The notes below the pieces were generated by a model. It did no database searches. It saw only the letters and a list, made by a program, of their open reading frames with translations, and was not told the origin of the DNA. Shown here piece after piece: positions 9,894-23,055 of a DNA stretch of 64,000 bases (positions within the stretch are counted from its first letter, which is position 1; the number at the start of each line of letters is the position of its first letter). The stretch spans positions 32,630,474 through 32,694,473 of the forward strand of contig NC_086380.1 of NCBI RefSeq assembly GCF_036588685.1, written 5' to 3'. Both the position numbers and the translations under genes were made by a program. This DNA comes from Mytilus trossulus (lineage: Eukaryota > Mollusca > Bivalvia > Mytilida > Mytilidae).

Positions 9894-10612
9894 TGTAACG
9901 GAGGGGGTCGGTGACGACACCTCCCGGGACGTGTAGTGGCCAGTACTTCGCCCCTATTCGACCATTGGGATACCTGATATCAGATTATGGCTGAACAACA
10001 AACAATTAATAAAATGAAACTATATTTTATTCACAAATGTACAGTAATTGCATGAATATTAAACAAAGTCGGGATTAAACAGGAGTCAGAAAACTTTCTA
10101 AAATGGAGTTCAAAAATAAAGTAATTTCAAATGTAAAATGAAAAATAGAGTGTTCCCAGAGTTAGTCTTAAAAATAAAATAAGGTAAATTTGCTTCGCGT
10201 TGTGTTTTAAAGTGGTAAAATTGCACCAAAAAGGGGTAAACTAACTCTGGCGAACTGCACCGAAGTGGTGGCTAACTCTAGACTCGATTAGTACTAATAT
10301 TAGTTCCGGCGAGTATTTGGAGGCCTGTGCAAGGCCGACTCCGACTGAATATCAAATGATATCCTAAACTTGTCATTAATCAGGAGAACTTTTACATAAA
10401 AGGTACTGAAGAAAAGTTAAATAAATGAATATTCTTAAAACATTATAAAAACATCAAAAGTTAAATAATAAAATAGTTAAATTAACATTCATTACTTTTA
10501 TCCTACTATATTTAAATCAAATTTAACCTAAAATAAACATTTAAATACTAAATAATTAATCTGTCCAAATTAAGGGGAATTAACCTAGGCACATCAAGGC
10601 ACATCCATTACA
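9894..10612. repeat. Probable solo LTR (719 bp)
   Basis: The segment begins TGTAACGG and ends CCATTACA, an inverted pair with one mismatch in eight. It is flanked by TAAT on both sides (9890-9893 and 10613-10616). It contains no coding sequence. The size, TG...CA ends and target duplication fit a solo LTR left after recombination. Four-base duplications are known for some Gypsy-class elements, but so short a duplication could be chance. Confidence 0.5.
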
Positions 10613-11011
10613 TAATAATGGACAATACACTCGGAATAAAGAACAATGAACCATTGATTGTTTGTTGGTGTTCAACATCAATGTTTGCACTCTTTTATTT
10701 TTATATCATAGAGGAAAGTTGGAACTTTACCAGGAAATCATACATTCGTAGTCGTAGTAAAACGCACATTCCAAGAATAGTGTTGACCATTGAGTGATCA
10801 CTAGAGATGAATTCAAAATACCTCAGATCGATGATCGAATCAACCGATCAATAAACTGTTCATTCATGAACACACATAAAGAAGTATACGTTAATAACAT
10901 GGCAACCCAACAACACAAACGACTCAAAAATATTATCTATTTAGAAAATCTATGTTTTAAGCAAGGCAGTCGACCGTTTTTTGTATTAACAATTTTTCTT
11001 ATTTTTAATAG

Positions 11012-11500
11012 ATGAATTTTCTTTCTTACCTACCGTTATTATTGCCTGCTTTTGTTAGTTCACAAAATGCTTGGAATATGATGCCTCAGGGTGGTGGTGA
11101 AGGACATCAGTTCTATGGACAAATGCCACCACAGTATGCCCATTTTGATGGAGCCGCTGGATCAATGTGGGGAAATATGCAAGGAAACCCACAAGGTATG
11201 CCATCAGAAATGATGGGCCCAACACCAGCACCTGCCCCTTTTGGGTCTACCACCAACAAACCAACACGACGAGAATACATGTTGAAACAAGCACCTAAAA
11301 GAAAAGTGGATGGACCAAAGGTCCCTGCTCATAAAAGAAATTACTTGGACTTTGGTTCAATGACGCCTATTCCAACGAATAAAGACGAGCTTGAACTGTT
11401 TGTAGAATCTCTTGAAAAAATGGCGACTGGATTTCATCGTATGGAATTTCGATTAACGAAAGCTTTTAAAATGGTAGACAAATATATTACAACTTTATAA
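11012..11500 (+). CDS. Secreted Met/Gly/Pro-rich protein of unknown function
   Basis: 162 residues. Residues 1-17 form a signal peptide (hydrophobic LPLLLPAFV, probable cleavage before QNAW). Residues ~18-75 are rich in Met, Gln, Gly and Pro (MMPQGGGEG, MQGNPQGMP). Residues ~76-115 are Pro/Lys-rich with dibasic sites (TRRE, PKRK, HKRN). The last ~45 residues (DELELFVESLEKM onward) look helical and amphipathic. No cysteine is present. The ATG directly follows a good splice acceptor (pyrimidine tract, then TAG at 11009-11011), so a 5' non-coding exon probably lies upstream. An AATAAA follows the stop. Composition resembles secreted structural or matrix proteins, but the dibasic sites would also suit a processed precursor. 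I do not recognise the family. Confidence 0.65.
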   Translation: MNFLSYLPLLLPAFVSSQNAWNMMPQGGGEGHQFYGQMPPQYAHFDGAAGSMWGNMQGNPQGMPSEMMGPTPAPAPFGSTTNKPTRREYMLKQAPKRKVDGPKVPAHKRNYLDFGSMTPIPTNKDELELFVESLEKMATGFHRMEFRLTKAFKMVDKYITTL

Positions 11501-11526
11501 TTAAATGTATGACTAATATCTAAAAG

Positions 11527-11532
11527 AATAAA
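11527..11532 (+). terminator. Polyadenylation signal AATAAA
   Basis: Lies 27 bases after the stop codon of the secreted protein, a short but workable 3' UTR. Confidence 0.55.
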
Positions 11533-11879
11533 AGACTTAATAGTAGAATTGTGTTGAGTATTATTTTTCTGATAGCGGAAAAAGGCACTAACATGATATA
11601 TCATGAACTTGTTTTTAATCATTAATGCGAATTCAAGGTAATGGTTTTCTCTGACTGTTTACGACGTCTTTGCACTTAATCCATTGGATTTTGGATGTGT
11701 ACTGATAAATAAGTATGTCTTATATTGATGAATTTTTCTATTAATGGTTTCAATAAGCTGTCAGTTACTGCATACTCTCAGATCTGTACTGAGAAGTGTG
11801 TTTATGTTGTTTGGATGAACAAGACTTTTGAATAGTATCCGCCAATTTCCACTCTGTGCTTTTGTAAGTTATTTATATT

Positions 11880-12420
11880 TGTATCCATCTGATGAGTAAA
11901 GCCTCTTTTAATTGATTATGTTGAACTATTACACCATTGTCTCAGGTTAGGAGAGGGTTGTGCTCCCTCTTACATGTTTGTCAAAAGTCAGGAGTATGCT
12001 AAGTGGTTGTCGTATTTTGCTGTGTCAGATATTTTTTTTTTTTCATTATTTTTGTACATTACTTAGGTCGTTAGTTTTCTCGTTTGAATTGATTTACATT
12101 TGCCATTTCGGGACCTTTTAAATCCGACTATGCGTCATTGACAGTCATATCACATTTTTTTTTTATAATTCCACAACACATTATTCAGTAGTATCTTTTG
12201 TCGCTCTATGTCAAATTTATTTTTGTTCATTTATAATGGTTTTGTACATCAATCAGGCTGTTAGTTTTTTCAGTTTGTTTTACGTTTATATTGTGCCATT
12301 TTATAGCTTGTTGTCTGAGACGTGCTGCTTATTGTTGAAGGCCGTACTGTGGTCTACAGCTGCTACGATATTTGGTTTCTAGTGGAAATCATCTCATTGG
12401 TATTCATATTAAATATTGTA
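11880..12420 (+). repeat. Diverged dispersed mussel repeats
   Basis: Blocks such as GGTTAGGAGAGGGTTGTGCT, then TTGTTGAAGGCCGTACTGTG and ATCTCATTGG, match in order a long mussel repeat that recurs better preserved elsewhere in this window (14135-14430, 16080-16270, 53685-53925). It is non-coding. Confidence 0.5.
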
Positions 12421-12524
12421 TTGCAAAAGAAAAATATTTGTATCAAAAATCTTTTCTTTTCATCTTATGTATTTCGTTTCCTTAATTCTTCATATTTTCA
12501 TTTTTTCTTTTGTGGTGAGAAAGG

Positions 12525-12720
12525 AGATGGGTCCTGATCCCGAAATCCCGGGCATTAAAACATGAAATTTCGAGGTCCCAAAATTCCAGGCATTTAAATC
12601 CCGACATCCCGAAATAAGATTTTTTTCTCACGTATCCGAAAAGGATCAATGACAAAATACTTAGTTTAAAACACTGTAATCCCGATAAAGGTCCAATCCC
12701 TCAAAGGAGCCTTGTATGAT
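12525..12720 (+). repeat. Low-copy repeat with internal CCCGAAAT motifs
   Basis: ATCCCGAAATCCCGGGCATT is followed by two degenerate echoes (GGTCCCAAAATTCCAGGCATT without its first base, then CCCGACATCCCGAAAT). This is a short internally repetitive non-coding element. Confidence 0.5.
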
Positions 12721-13255
12721 GTGAGTATCTGTGTATAATTAAGAAGTTTTTCGAAACTTAGAAAAAAACATTAGTTAATTGTTAATATAATTGCAATTTT
12801 GTACTACGACATCTTTTACTGTTCGTTAAACTTTTTATTTTTATATTATATTTACATGTAACACGATGGGGATTGCAAGAGTATATTTATCTAATTGACT
12901 ATTCATTTACATCTGATGGTACGCATGCTAATTTTTTTCCGCAGGAAAATGTATTTGTACATTGTACACGATTGTTACCTACATTTTGTGTTAAATTTCA
13001 TTTTCATCCTGTCTTATACAAGATGTTCGTTCAGCTCGAACCAGACTAAGAAATTCTTTTTTAAACCCTCCTGTCTCTCCATAGAATTAAATGATCGTCC
13101 TCACAAAGATTTGAATTTGTAAAAAAAACCCGGATTTTAACAGATAAACAAACACGATATAAAGGAATAACTTGAAGAAATGTACTGCGCAATATAAAAA
13201 TCAACCTCTTATTCGGTATAGTATTGAAACTAAGGCAATAATCCTACTAAAATAA

Positions 13256-13395
13256 GTGATAGGGTATATTTCAAACAACCAGGTGATAGGGTATATTTCA
13301 AACAACCATTTGATAGGGTATATCTGCGAACAAACTGGTGCTAGAAGACATTTTCAAATAACCTGGTACTAGGGGATTTCTTCGAACTTGAGGTG
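13256..13395 (+). repeat. 27-bp minisatellite, about five units
   Basis: The unit begins GTGATAGGGTATATTTCAAA and is repeated in tandem. The first two units are nearly identical and later ones progressively degenerate. Confidence 0.75.
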
Positions 13396-13799
13396 TTTTG
13401 AAAATGTGAATTTTGGAGATAACAAGATACTTGTCAGAATTTTGTGCACTAAAATAACCTCATTGGCAATCATACCACATATCCTTATTTTTGTAATATA
13501 AGGTCTTTCCAATGTTCTCCAACTTCTTTCTTTGTTTGGCCCTTTAACGTTGTTTGATTGAGGGGTTTATTGTAGACAAAATTAGATACCTGGTACATTG
13601 GATGTTTTTCCCCATTATAGCTTTGCAAACAATAGAGATGTGCTAGTACAAGAATCGTTAACCCAATAACAAGAAAACAGTAATTTTGAGGGCAGGTTGA
13701 TTTAGACAAATTATGTCCAATTGTCAAGCAGTTTTATTATCGTACATTTATAAAAGGAAACATGTTATTTTTCTAATTGGGAATATTCTGATTTTTTTT

Positions 13800-16390
13800 T
13801 ATCTGTGCTCAACTACGCACGAGCCTAGCGTAGTGCAGGTCAGTCAATTATGTAACAGGTGACGTCAGCTAACTATATCGTGCTAAACTAAGTACATTTG
13901 TATTTTAATTTATAATCTTTGTACCTGTATATAGGGCTTTCATTCATAACCAGTGTAAAATAGTATTAATAGGTAACGTCATTTAAAAAAACACTTCACA
14001 CATGTTTTTTTCCCCTTTTATTTGACAAATGCATTTCTGAAACATATAACATGAAACATGACTCGGACTACTTTTAAACGTTGTTTTAATAAGAATAATG
14101 CTATGTGTTTGTTTATTCTACATTGGCTAGAGATATAGAGGAGGGTTGAGATCTCACAAAACATATTAAATCCCGCCTGATCGAAATTAGGAGACTATGA
14201 CTTTTGCTACTCTTGTATTTAAAAAAAAATTTGAGTTCATTTATATGTAAAGGGAGTTAAGTATGCTGTTCGTTTTCACTGAGCTAGTACACTATTTTTC
14301 AGGGGAAAGATGAGGCCCGCATCCGAGTACGAGATTTTATTACTGTGTTGAATACCCATTGGTGGCCTACAACTTCAGTTTGATGTTGTTATTTTGACAC
14401 ATTCCCTATTTCAAATCTCATTTTTATGTATGGTTTAAAAATAAATTTACTGTTTAGACAAAACCCATAGCAGTATTTTCAGTGACTTGCACAATGACTA
14501 ACAGTTTCGGATATTTCACAAAGCCACTAAAACAGATAGAGATTTTTTTTACGAAATTCTTCATATATTTTATGGATTATACAAATTTCTTTATTTAAAA
14601 ATCTACTAAATCCTGGATATGAGCTAGCTCTTAAAACAGGATTTACAAATTATTTTCAGTTTATTTAGTATTGCATATTTTTTCGTATCTTTACATAACT
14701 GTGTGCCACGTTTTGTAACACGTATGTGGTAATTCAAAGAAAACACATTTGTCCTTTTATTTTGACTTTGTTCGTTTACGCGTGAAATTAACATTCCCAT
14801 TGCACCAGCTCAACTTGGAAATTATCAAGCTTCATTTAGAATAACAATTTGTGTATTTTATATAAAAAGTCACCCACTCATAGCATAATATGTCCTTACT
14901 TATCTTTTTATCTTGCTTCTTCAAATAAAAGCATTGTTTAATAAACTACGATGTTGTCAACATCTGCATACATTACATATATGTAAAGGTCATTATGTAA
15001 ATATTTACTTTGTTTTATATATTCATTGTCCAAATCGTCTTGTTTTGTCTGGGAATGTATAAATATATCCAGGTCCTTGGGGGTAACCAGCACTAACAAA
15101 TTCCATTTTTTACAATTCATGACCGTTCCATACGCATCATAAGGAATACAGTACAACATGTAGTTTAAGATAAAGATAAGGAGATGTGGTATGATTGCCA
15201 ATGAGAGAGCTATCTGCCAGATTGAGATTAAGTAGAGGCAAGCAATTAGGAACAATTATACGGTCTTCAACAATGAGAAAAGAAACCATACCGTATGGTC
15301 GGCTAAACAAGGCTTCAACACGATAAACATCAAACAATTCAAATTAAAAAAACTGACGGCAATATTTATTTCAGAATGATTGTGAACACTGATTCTGTTT
15401 ATGACTAAATAACATAAGAATAAAGTCCAATAGAACGTAAAATAGAAAATAACTGGACTTCAATGAAAATTTTAAACGGCAAGTTCCTCGTCAAATCTCA
15501 AAATGAAAGTCTCAAATACCTTAAACAAAAGGAAAAAAACCTGTCATATTCATTACTTTTTACAGTAAGGCATTTTCTGTTGAAGAAAATGGGAAATTCA
15601 GTTTGTTTTCTTGGCCAGCTAATGCTCACAATTGTATTACAGCCGCATAAATGCCATTGTATTTACAACAAATTGATAGCAAAGCGAGCAGACATCTAAG
15701 GCAAAATGTCAAAAATTGTGGTTGAACAGTCAACATTGTGTTATTACTTAATCGCTTAAAAACACAACTGTAACAACAACGAAAAAACAAAATGACATGT
15801 AGATACTCTATAGGCAAAGAACATGAGCAAAAACGCACAACAGGTATACAAAAAATTGTCTATTACACAAAATTACAATGGCAGGATGTAAATATAATGA
15901 GAGCATGTGCGCAGATAATGTACTTCTGTTTTCGACCTTTTAATTAGAACACAACTTGTGTGGATTTGCTATTCTGCTCAGAACCCGAAGTACATGTGAT
16001 ATATTATGAAATGTGACAACTTGATGTTCAGAAGTTGTCGTTTGTTTATTCTTGTTGATCGTATTTTAAATAGATGAGAACGTTGGTTTTCACGTTTGAA
16101 TGATTTTACACTAGTAATTTTTAGGCTCTTTATAGCTTACAGTTTGATGTGAGCCTAGGCGGACTTTGGCCTATAATGGTTTTCTTTTGTAAATGGTGAC
16201 TTGGATGGACAGTTGTCTAACAAGCACTCATACCACATCTTCTTATATCTTTATATCGTACGAAAATAACACACATAATTATATGGAACTGGTATCATTG
16301 TGGAAGTTAAGAATGCTAACAGTTCTTGTTATGACGTTTGGATTGTCACTTGTCGTATATAAAGAAACAAATAAGTTATTAAATTAAATG
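13800..16390 (+). repeat. Segmental duplication, partial copy 0 (A part only)
   Basis: This block matches the first part of the two longer copies at 16440 and 23056. Shared landmarks in order are: ACGAGCCTAGCGTAGTGCAG; the TTTGTTTAATAAACTACGAT block near 14935; GGTCCTTGGGGGTAACCAGC near 15075; the dispersed-repeat piece GGAGATGTGGTATGATTGCC at 15179; and ACTTGTGTGGATTTGC near 15955. It ends shortly after the start of the B sub-repeat. I see no gene in it. Confidence 0.75.
14135..14430 (+). repeat. Dispersed mussel repeat inside copy 0
   Basis: Starts GAGGAGGGTTGAGATCTCA and runs to a TTTTGACACATTCCCTATTT block. This is the same family as 53685-53925 and, diverged, 23395-23600. Confidence 0.55.
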
Positions 16391-17243
16391 TAATAATCTT
16401 ACAAAAATGTTAGCCAAAAACGTTTTTTTTTCTGAATGTGAATGCTTAAAAAACTACGTATGAGCGTAGTGCAGGGCAGTCAATTATGTAACAGTCGACG
16501 TATCGTGCTAAACAAAGTACATTTTGTATTATAATTTATAATCTTTGTATCTGTAAAAATGGCTTCTATCCATACAAAGAGTAAACTAGTATAAATAGGT
16601 AAATAGTTTACTTCTTTAAAATTGTTATTTGGCTGGAGAGTTGTCTCATGGGCACTCACACCACATCTTTCCTATATCTACAAAATATATTAAAAAAAAT
16701 CCATTTAACACATGTTTTTCCCTTTTATTTGATTGATACATTTCTAAAACATATATAGTTTTAACATCGAGTTTATATACAACTTATACAAAACCCACCC
16801 ATTTATTCAGAGATTTGGCAAAGGCACTTAAATGGCTAGAGATGCTACAAAATCTCTAATTATTCTATATATTTACAAAATCAATTATATTTCAAAATCA
16901 ATAATCATATAACAGCTAGCTCTTAATTAATTGCTTTTGAGAGTTATTTTCAATATTTTGATATTGTTGAATTGATCCTTTCTTTTTATGTTGCATATTT
17001 TACACGTGTGCCACGTAATTAAAGTCTATTCTTTTTGTGCCTTTTCGCGTGAAATTAATATCCTGTCTTTCAAAAGCATTGTACAATGGACAGTATCAGT
17101 TATCACACAAAATGAATAACTATATTTGGCTTATTTTATATACAAAGTCATTCAATCATTGAGGTATATGTCCTTATTTATTACTAATATATTAACTTCA
17201 AATAAGAGCATTGTTTAATAAAGTACGATGTTGTCAACATGTG

Positions 17244-17246
<3 letters not shown>

Positions 17247-17308
<62 letters not shown>
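17247..17308 (+). repeat. (AT)n microsatellite followed by (GT)4
   Basis: About 27 AT units then GTGTGTGT. It sits inside copy 1 at a site where copies 0 and 2 carry only a few ATAT bases, so the expansion is recent and copy-specific. Confidence 0.95.
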
Positions 17309-20300
17309 ATCTAAAGGTAATTATGAAAAGATTTATTTTGAATTATATATACATTGTCCATAGTGTTTTTTTTTGTCTGGGAATGTATAAATATATCCAG
17401 GTCCTTGGGGATAACCAGCACTAACAAACCCATTTTTTTTCAACAATTTATCATCATTACGATCATTTTAGATAGAATAAAACTTGGATTGATTAGCCAG
17501 GCTGCTTAACACCCGAACTGCATGCGATCTATTATGAACATAAGGACTACCATTTAACATGTAAGTTAAGATAAAAATAAGGAGATGTGGTATGATTGCC
17601 AATGAGAGAACTATCTGTCAAAGTTCAAATAAAATGGATGTTAACAATGAAGGACAATCGTACGTCCTCCGACAATTAGAAAAATAACATACTGTATGGT
17701 CGGCAATAAAAGGAATCAACATGAAATAATATAAAGCAATTAGTGAGTTATATATTTTTTTCGGTTTATGACAAAATATCATACGAAAAGAATCCAATAA
17801 TACGTAACATAAAATGGTGGATTATATCTTGTTATTATAGCTAGCTAAAACTGTTACTTGTATTGCAGCCGTATACAATGCCTTTGTATTGACAACAAAT
17901 GTAAGAAAAAAACCAACAGACATGCAAGGAAAAATTAAAAAAAAATGAAGTAAAGCAGTCAACATTGTGTTGTAACTTAATCACTTAAAAAATATAAACA
18001 CGACAGTAGCAAAATCGAAAAATAGACAGGAATACAAAAATATTCATGGCACAAATTACAATGGTAGGATGCAAATATAAAGAAAATCTTTGGGATATGC
18101 GTCCAGATAGTATCCTAATATTTTCGACAATTTTAGATTGATTTGACAGCCTGCTTACAGTCCGTAGTGTACGTCTATTATAAAATGTGACGAAAGTACG
18201 AACAGAACACATATATTTATCTGGGACAAATTTCATTGTGGAATTTTTGAAACATGATTGATGACCTGCGTGAAAGCTTTTAATGCCAACAGTTATTGAC
18301 GTGACGTGTGGATTGGCACCTGTAATTTATAAGGAGATAAATAAGTAAAAGTGTGTCATTAAAATATGCCCTAATTAATAATATATTTATCTTGATTAAA
18401 TCAATTGTTGGGACTTTTATGTCATAGGTTGTTAATATTTAAAAGCAGAGGACTTGGGGATGGGTTTAATGCAGATGCGTTCAAAATGCAAATGACATAT
18501 GGAATTGTATGTTTACAGCTTGTTATTGGTTTTGTAATTTTCCCCGGACTGAAAATAGAGCTATATGACAGATTATTTTATTGTTGCCGGATGAGCTATT
18601 CTTAGTATTTAATATGTAAATAAAGAGTCGAAAAAGTTGAATACACTATATTTATGAAACATTAAAACAGGGCGTGAAGCCTTGGTTTCCTGTTTTTCGA
18701 ATGATATAGTTTCCTGTTATTGCTTTCCCTCAGGTTACTGAACTTCGTTTAAATTAAAGACATATACTATAGTTTTACTCGTGCCAGATTACAAACGTAA
18801 ACGTAAATTGACATTGCAAACCATTTTCATTCATAGAAATTTCAAGAACTCAACTTGAAATTGGCTTTTTGTGATTATAACTTTCCAAAATCTTGATTTC
18901 TAATGGAACAATTCAGTGAACTGCGTTCGGTTGTAGTCATCGCTGTAATCATTACCAGCTATTTGTCTCTTTCAATCATTTTATATTTACAAAATCAAAC
19001 GAATCCACACATTTAAGGACAAAGAGAGGTATCTTTAAAAATCGAATGTAAGTCACTTTAGAAATAGTACCTAATTGTTTATAAATATAAACAAATATAA
19101 CGAACTAACGCCAAGGAAACTTTCAAAAGTGGGAATTACATTAAACCTGACAAAAAAGTAAGTTCGATTTTATCAACCAGTGAAAAGTAAAATCACAAAA
19201 ATACTGAACCTACAGTAAAATCAATTCGGAAAGTCCATAATCACATGGCAAAATGAAATAACAAAACGCTTAAAAAACGAATGAACAAGAACTGTCATAT
19301 TCCTAACTTGGTACAGGCATTTTTAAATATAGAAAATGGTGGATTAAACCTGGTTCTATAGCGCTAACCCTCTCACTTTCAAATAGAATAGAATAGAAAA
19401 CATCTGTCGAATTCTTTGTTTGGTTCATTGATTCACGAAAATGGTAAATACTAGAAAAGATCAAAAGAACTAAAAAAATAATTTTAAAGAATATTCAATA
19501 TTGCATACAATTGAATTAATATTTTGCGATGATAAAAGCAAATGGGACTTACAAGCTTGCAAAATGTTTCGAACATTTGTGTTACAAAATATTGTATGAG
19601 GACTTCCAACTCTAGTGTTCTGAATAGATAGTGCACAATTGTAATATAAGTTTTAAAATAGGACCATCATCAAGAAAGAACACGTGGTTGAAACAGTTAC
19701 AACCGGTGGTACAACCAGGTGTCTTTAAACCTTGGTTTATGTATACGTTGGAGGTTACGAATATCAAACCTTCTCGTCATGACGTTTGGATTGATGGCTG
19801 CATTTTATAAAGGGAAATATATGAGCCACAGTTTGTCAATAAAATAGATGTCCCAGTAACCTGTTTATATGACATGATTGAGTCATTTGTTGGGATCTCA
19901 ATGTCAGACGGTGTTAATATTTTAAATTTAAGGACTTTTAATGCCGATATATACAGAATACAAATTACAAATGGAATTGTGCCTTGAATTTTATCTTATT
20001 TTCGGTTACAACAAAAAGGCATAATGTAAGATATCGTTTGATAACGTAGGGGGACTCTTGGTTTTCTTTGATAGCAAATTAATATAGAGAAGAACAATGA
20101 ATATACACACTTTAAAGTAACATTGAAAGAGAGTAAAGCCGTGGTTTGTATTCGTGTTAGATACCCAAAATAAGCATAGGCATTGTACAACATTTTTTTT
20201 CAGTAACAATTTCATAACCTATACTTAAAATTGACCGTTTTGTGTTTGTTCACTTTCAAAACGTGGTCTAGTACATGTACTGTACACAAGTAAGCATAAG

Positions 20301-20689
20301 CCTATACCATGAACTTGTGTCTTTCTGTGCGTAAGAATATATCCTATCTGTTTTGCAAAATTAATGCTAATGGCAAATGCCTCCTTTAATGATTTGACAA
20401 TTTTGAAAATCTGAACATACAAATGATCAAAACATTTTTTTTAATTAGAATTCCAAACTTTGCTAAAATCGAATTGATTAAATAGTGTTCATGCTACAAA
20501 ATGAAATGTAAGCAATCCTATACTTAACGAATTATTTCGACAATTTGCAAAACTATAACGTTTGTTGGGACTTACTACTCTTGTCTTCTGGTTAGATTAT
20601 TCACACTCTTTGTTCTTTTTTGAAATTAGACAATAATGAAACAATAACATTTAATATAACACAGTAAGCACTTGTTTGGTTTTATAAAT

Positions 20690-20790
20690 ATTTTGATATG
20701 AGCGTAGCGTCACTGATGAGTCTTATGTAGACGAAACGCTCGTCTGGCGTTCTAAATTATAATCCTGGTACCTTTGATAACTATTAGCCA
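20690..20790 (-). repeat. Insertion of the 355-bp repeat family, specific to copy 1
   Basis: The reverse complement contains the ACTCATCAGTGACGCTA and TACCAGGATTATAATTTAGA blocks of the family. The equivalent place in copy 2 (about 28050) lacks it. Confidence 0.65.
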
Positions 20791-21768
20791 TTGATATCTT
20801 TCAAGCTTGCATTAGACAGTTTTAGACTACATATGTGGATGTTACTAAATGCAAAGTCTTCTTGTTATGACGTTTGGATTGATGTCTGTGTTTATATGGA
20901 AATAAAACCACAGTTTGCCATTAACATATGCCCCAGTTATCTACATTGATATATAACCTGATTAAGGCGTCGGCTGGGACCTTAATGTCAAGGGTTGTTT
21001 ATTTCAAAACTCTAAGGATGTTGGGGATGGTTTCAATGACAATACGTACAGAAATAAAATTACATATGTAATTGTATGCTTTTAAACAGTTATGACCGGA
21101 TATCCGATTATTGTTTTTGTTTACCAACTAAGTATAGAGTCTAAAAGTTAAATATACCAGTGCCAAGTCACGCTGAATCTTTGAAAGACGCCTTAGTTTC
21201 CTGTATTTTGATTTGTGGACTTTTTTCTGTCGTGTTTTACATATGTGTTGGTGACTGAACTGAATACACAGATATTGAGAATCACAGTAGTAAATGTAGT
21301 TCGTTTTTAAAAAATCATAGTGTGAAACAATATCTTATCTTCAATTACCAATATATTCCCGATTCAAACTGAGGACACATCCTCAAAAACACATTGGAAT
21401 TTGTTTTGGAAATTAACATTACTATTACAAAAGATGAAAAAAATCGAAAAGATTGAAAATATTTACCGGAAATAACGAATATGTGGATAAATCAAGTAAC
21501 TTATTTGCAAAAGAATCAAAAGTAACAAAAAAGACACAATTTAGAGAATGTATGGTGTTTTTTGTCAATGAGACCAAAATGACGCAGAAACTAACACATG
21601 TAGGTTACCGTATGGTTTTCAAAAAAACGAGAAAAATCAATATTAAACAGACAGCCATCAAAGGCCCCGAAAGGAGAAATGTAAAACCATTGGCATAGCC
21701 AAATAAAATGTACAAAATAATTAACGAAAAACGGATATGTATAACATCTACAAACGACAACTTGGAGC

Positions 21769-22260
21769 AACATTCCAGCAGCGCCTGCATACGGATTAAA
21801 TATATCTCAGTTGATAAGATTTTCCAGGGCTTTTATTTCCTATCATGATTTACTTGATATCGGATTGCTGCTCACAAGGAAACTATTTAACCAAGAGTTT
21901 CAAATGGTAAAGTTGAAATCATCCCTTTGTTTATTTTAATGACACCATCACGAGTTGGTGGATCGTTATGGAATAACCGATTTACAGATGAAATCGGATA
22001 TGTTCCTTATGTCCTTTCATTTTCACGAATGTGACCCACCGAGTTAGATTGTTTACCGGATTTGTAATTACATGAGCAATATGACAGGTGCCACTTGTGC
22101 AGCTGGATCTGCATACCTTTCTGGAGCACATGAGATCACTTCCAGTTTTTTTTATGGAATTCGTGTTGCTTAGTCTTTAGTTTTCTATGTTGTGTCTTGT
22201 GTACTATAATGTGTCTGTTTGTCTTTAATTTTTTACAGACTCCTGATTCAGGACAGGCAT
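21769..22260 (+). pseudogene. Reverse-transcriptase-type retroelement C-terminal fragment with 3' UTR
   Basis: Translation gives NIPAAPAYGLNISQLIRFSR, then LLLTRKLFNQ and, after stops, LVDRYGIT. This is the conserved C-terminal block of a very common bivalve reverse-transcriptase protein family. Two in-frame stops and the missing catalytic part make it dead. A second copy lies at 52381-52990 and a third, antisense, at 54840-54975. It interrupts copy 1 of the segmental duplication; copy 2 has no counterpart. Confidence 0.7.
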
Positions 22261-23055
22261 ATACATACTGTATTAGATCGACATTTCTACCATCGATGTT
22301 TAATGAGACGATAGAACGACATTAAATTGGGTTCAAAAGGGGAGAAGGAAGTACTTTCAAGACAAATAAAAAGCGAATAGCTTCTAACAAACATAGAAGA
22401 ATGAAAATTGAAAAACGGAAGAGCATATCATTTCCAATTTGAATTTGAAAGTCAAAAAGACTGCCTTCTTATATGCTTCAATACAGTCAATGAGTTGTTA
22501 TAATATATTCGGCAGTAATATTAGTTTCATAAACCAGATATCACTGTTTTTGAGCATTATAATGAATTGTTTATAAATGATTCTCTCACTCGTTAATGAT
22601 GCCGTCTGAAGCATGATTCGATATCTTAAGTTTGTTTAAATGAATTTAACTGTTTTGTTCTTTTTACACAACGCCCCCGTTAAGGAAACTATACATTTTA
22701 AGAAACTTTCCTTTGATCTTGCTGACTGATAGATTTTTTGAATATGAATTGAATGACATTACCTCCAGTAACTAAGGACGCAACATCGTCATGGGTTAAA
22801 TGGCGATAAACAGATTATCCTTGGTTATCCAAACCTTTACCGGCTCAACCGAGAAAAACAATCTCGTTAATATGATAATCTATAAATATAGATATGACAA
22901 CAGCGACGTATATTACTACGCCTGTCCAATATCGCAGTAAGCAAATGATTGTTGATGCTTAACTTTTAAATTTTTACATCTTGTTTTCAAAGGGTCTTTT
23001 GTAGCTTGCCTTTCAATATTGAGTTTGTACCTGTTGCAGAGGGTGCACATTAATG

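Larger units (their letters stand above)
16440..23040 (+). repeat. Segmental duplication, copy 1 (~6.6 kb)
   Basis: Direct repeat of the block starting at 23056. Paired landmarks include: CTACGTATGAGCGTAGTGCA with its partner at 23067; the ACTACGATGTTGTCAACAT-type block (17222, 24150); AGAGGACTTGGGGATGGGTT (18446) with 25865; TCAGACGGTGTTAATATT (19903) with 27190; and the ATCACTGTTTTTGAGCATTA block (22540) with 29008. Offsets drift between about 6.3 and 7.4 kb because of indels and copy-specific insertions. Frames of up to ~80 codons inside are not conserved between copies, so I call no gene. Confidence 0.85.

Noticed and set aside
17239-17424. 61-codon frame with a long Tyr-Ile repeat
   Set aside because: Reading through an (AT)n microsatellite.
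18405-18605. 66-codon frame in B sub-repeat (GLGDGFNADAFKMQ)
   Set aside because: The five other B copies do not keep the frame; no family resemblance.
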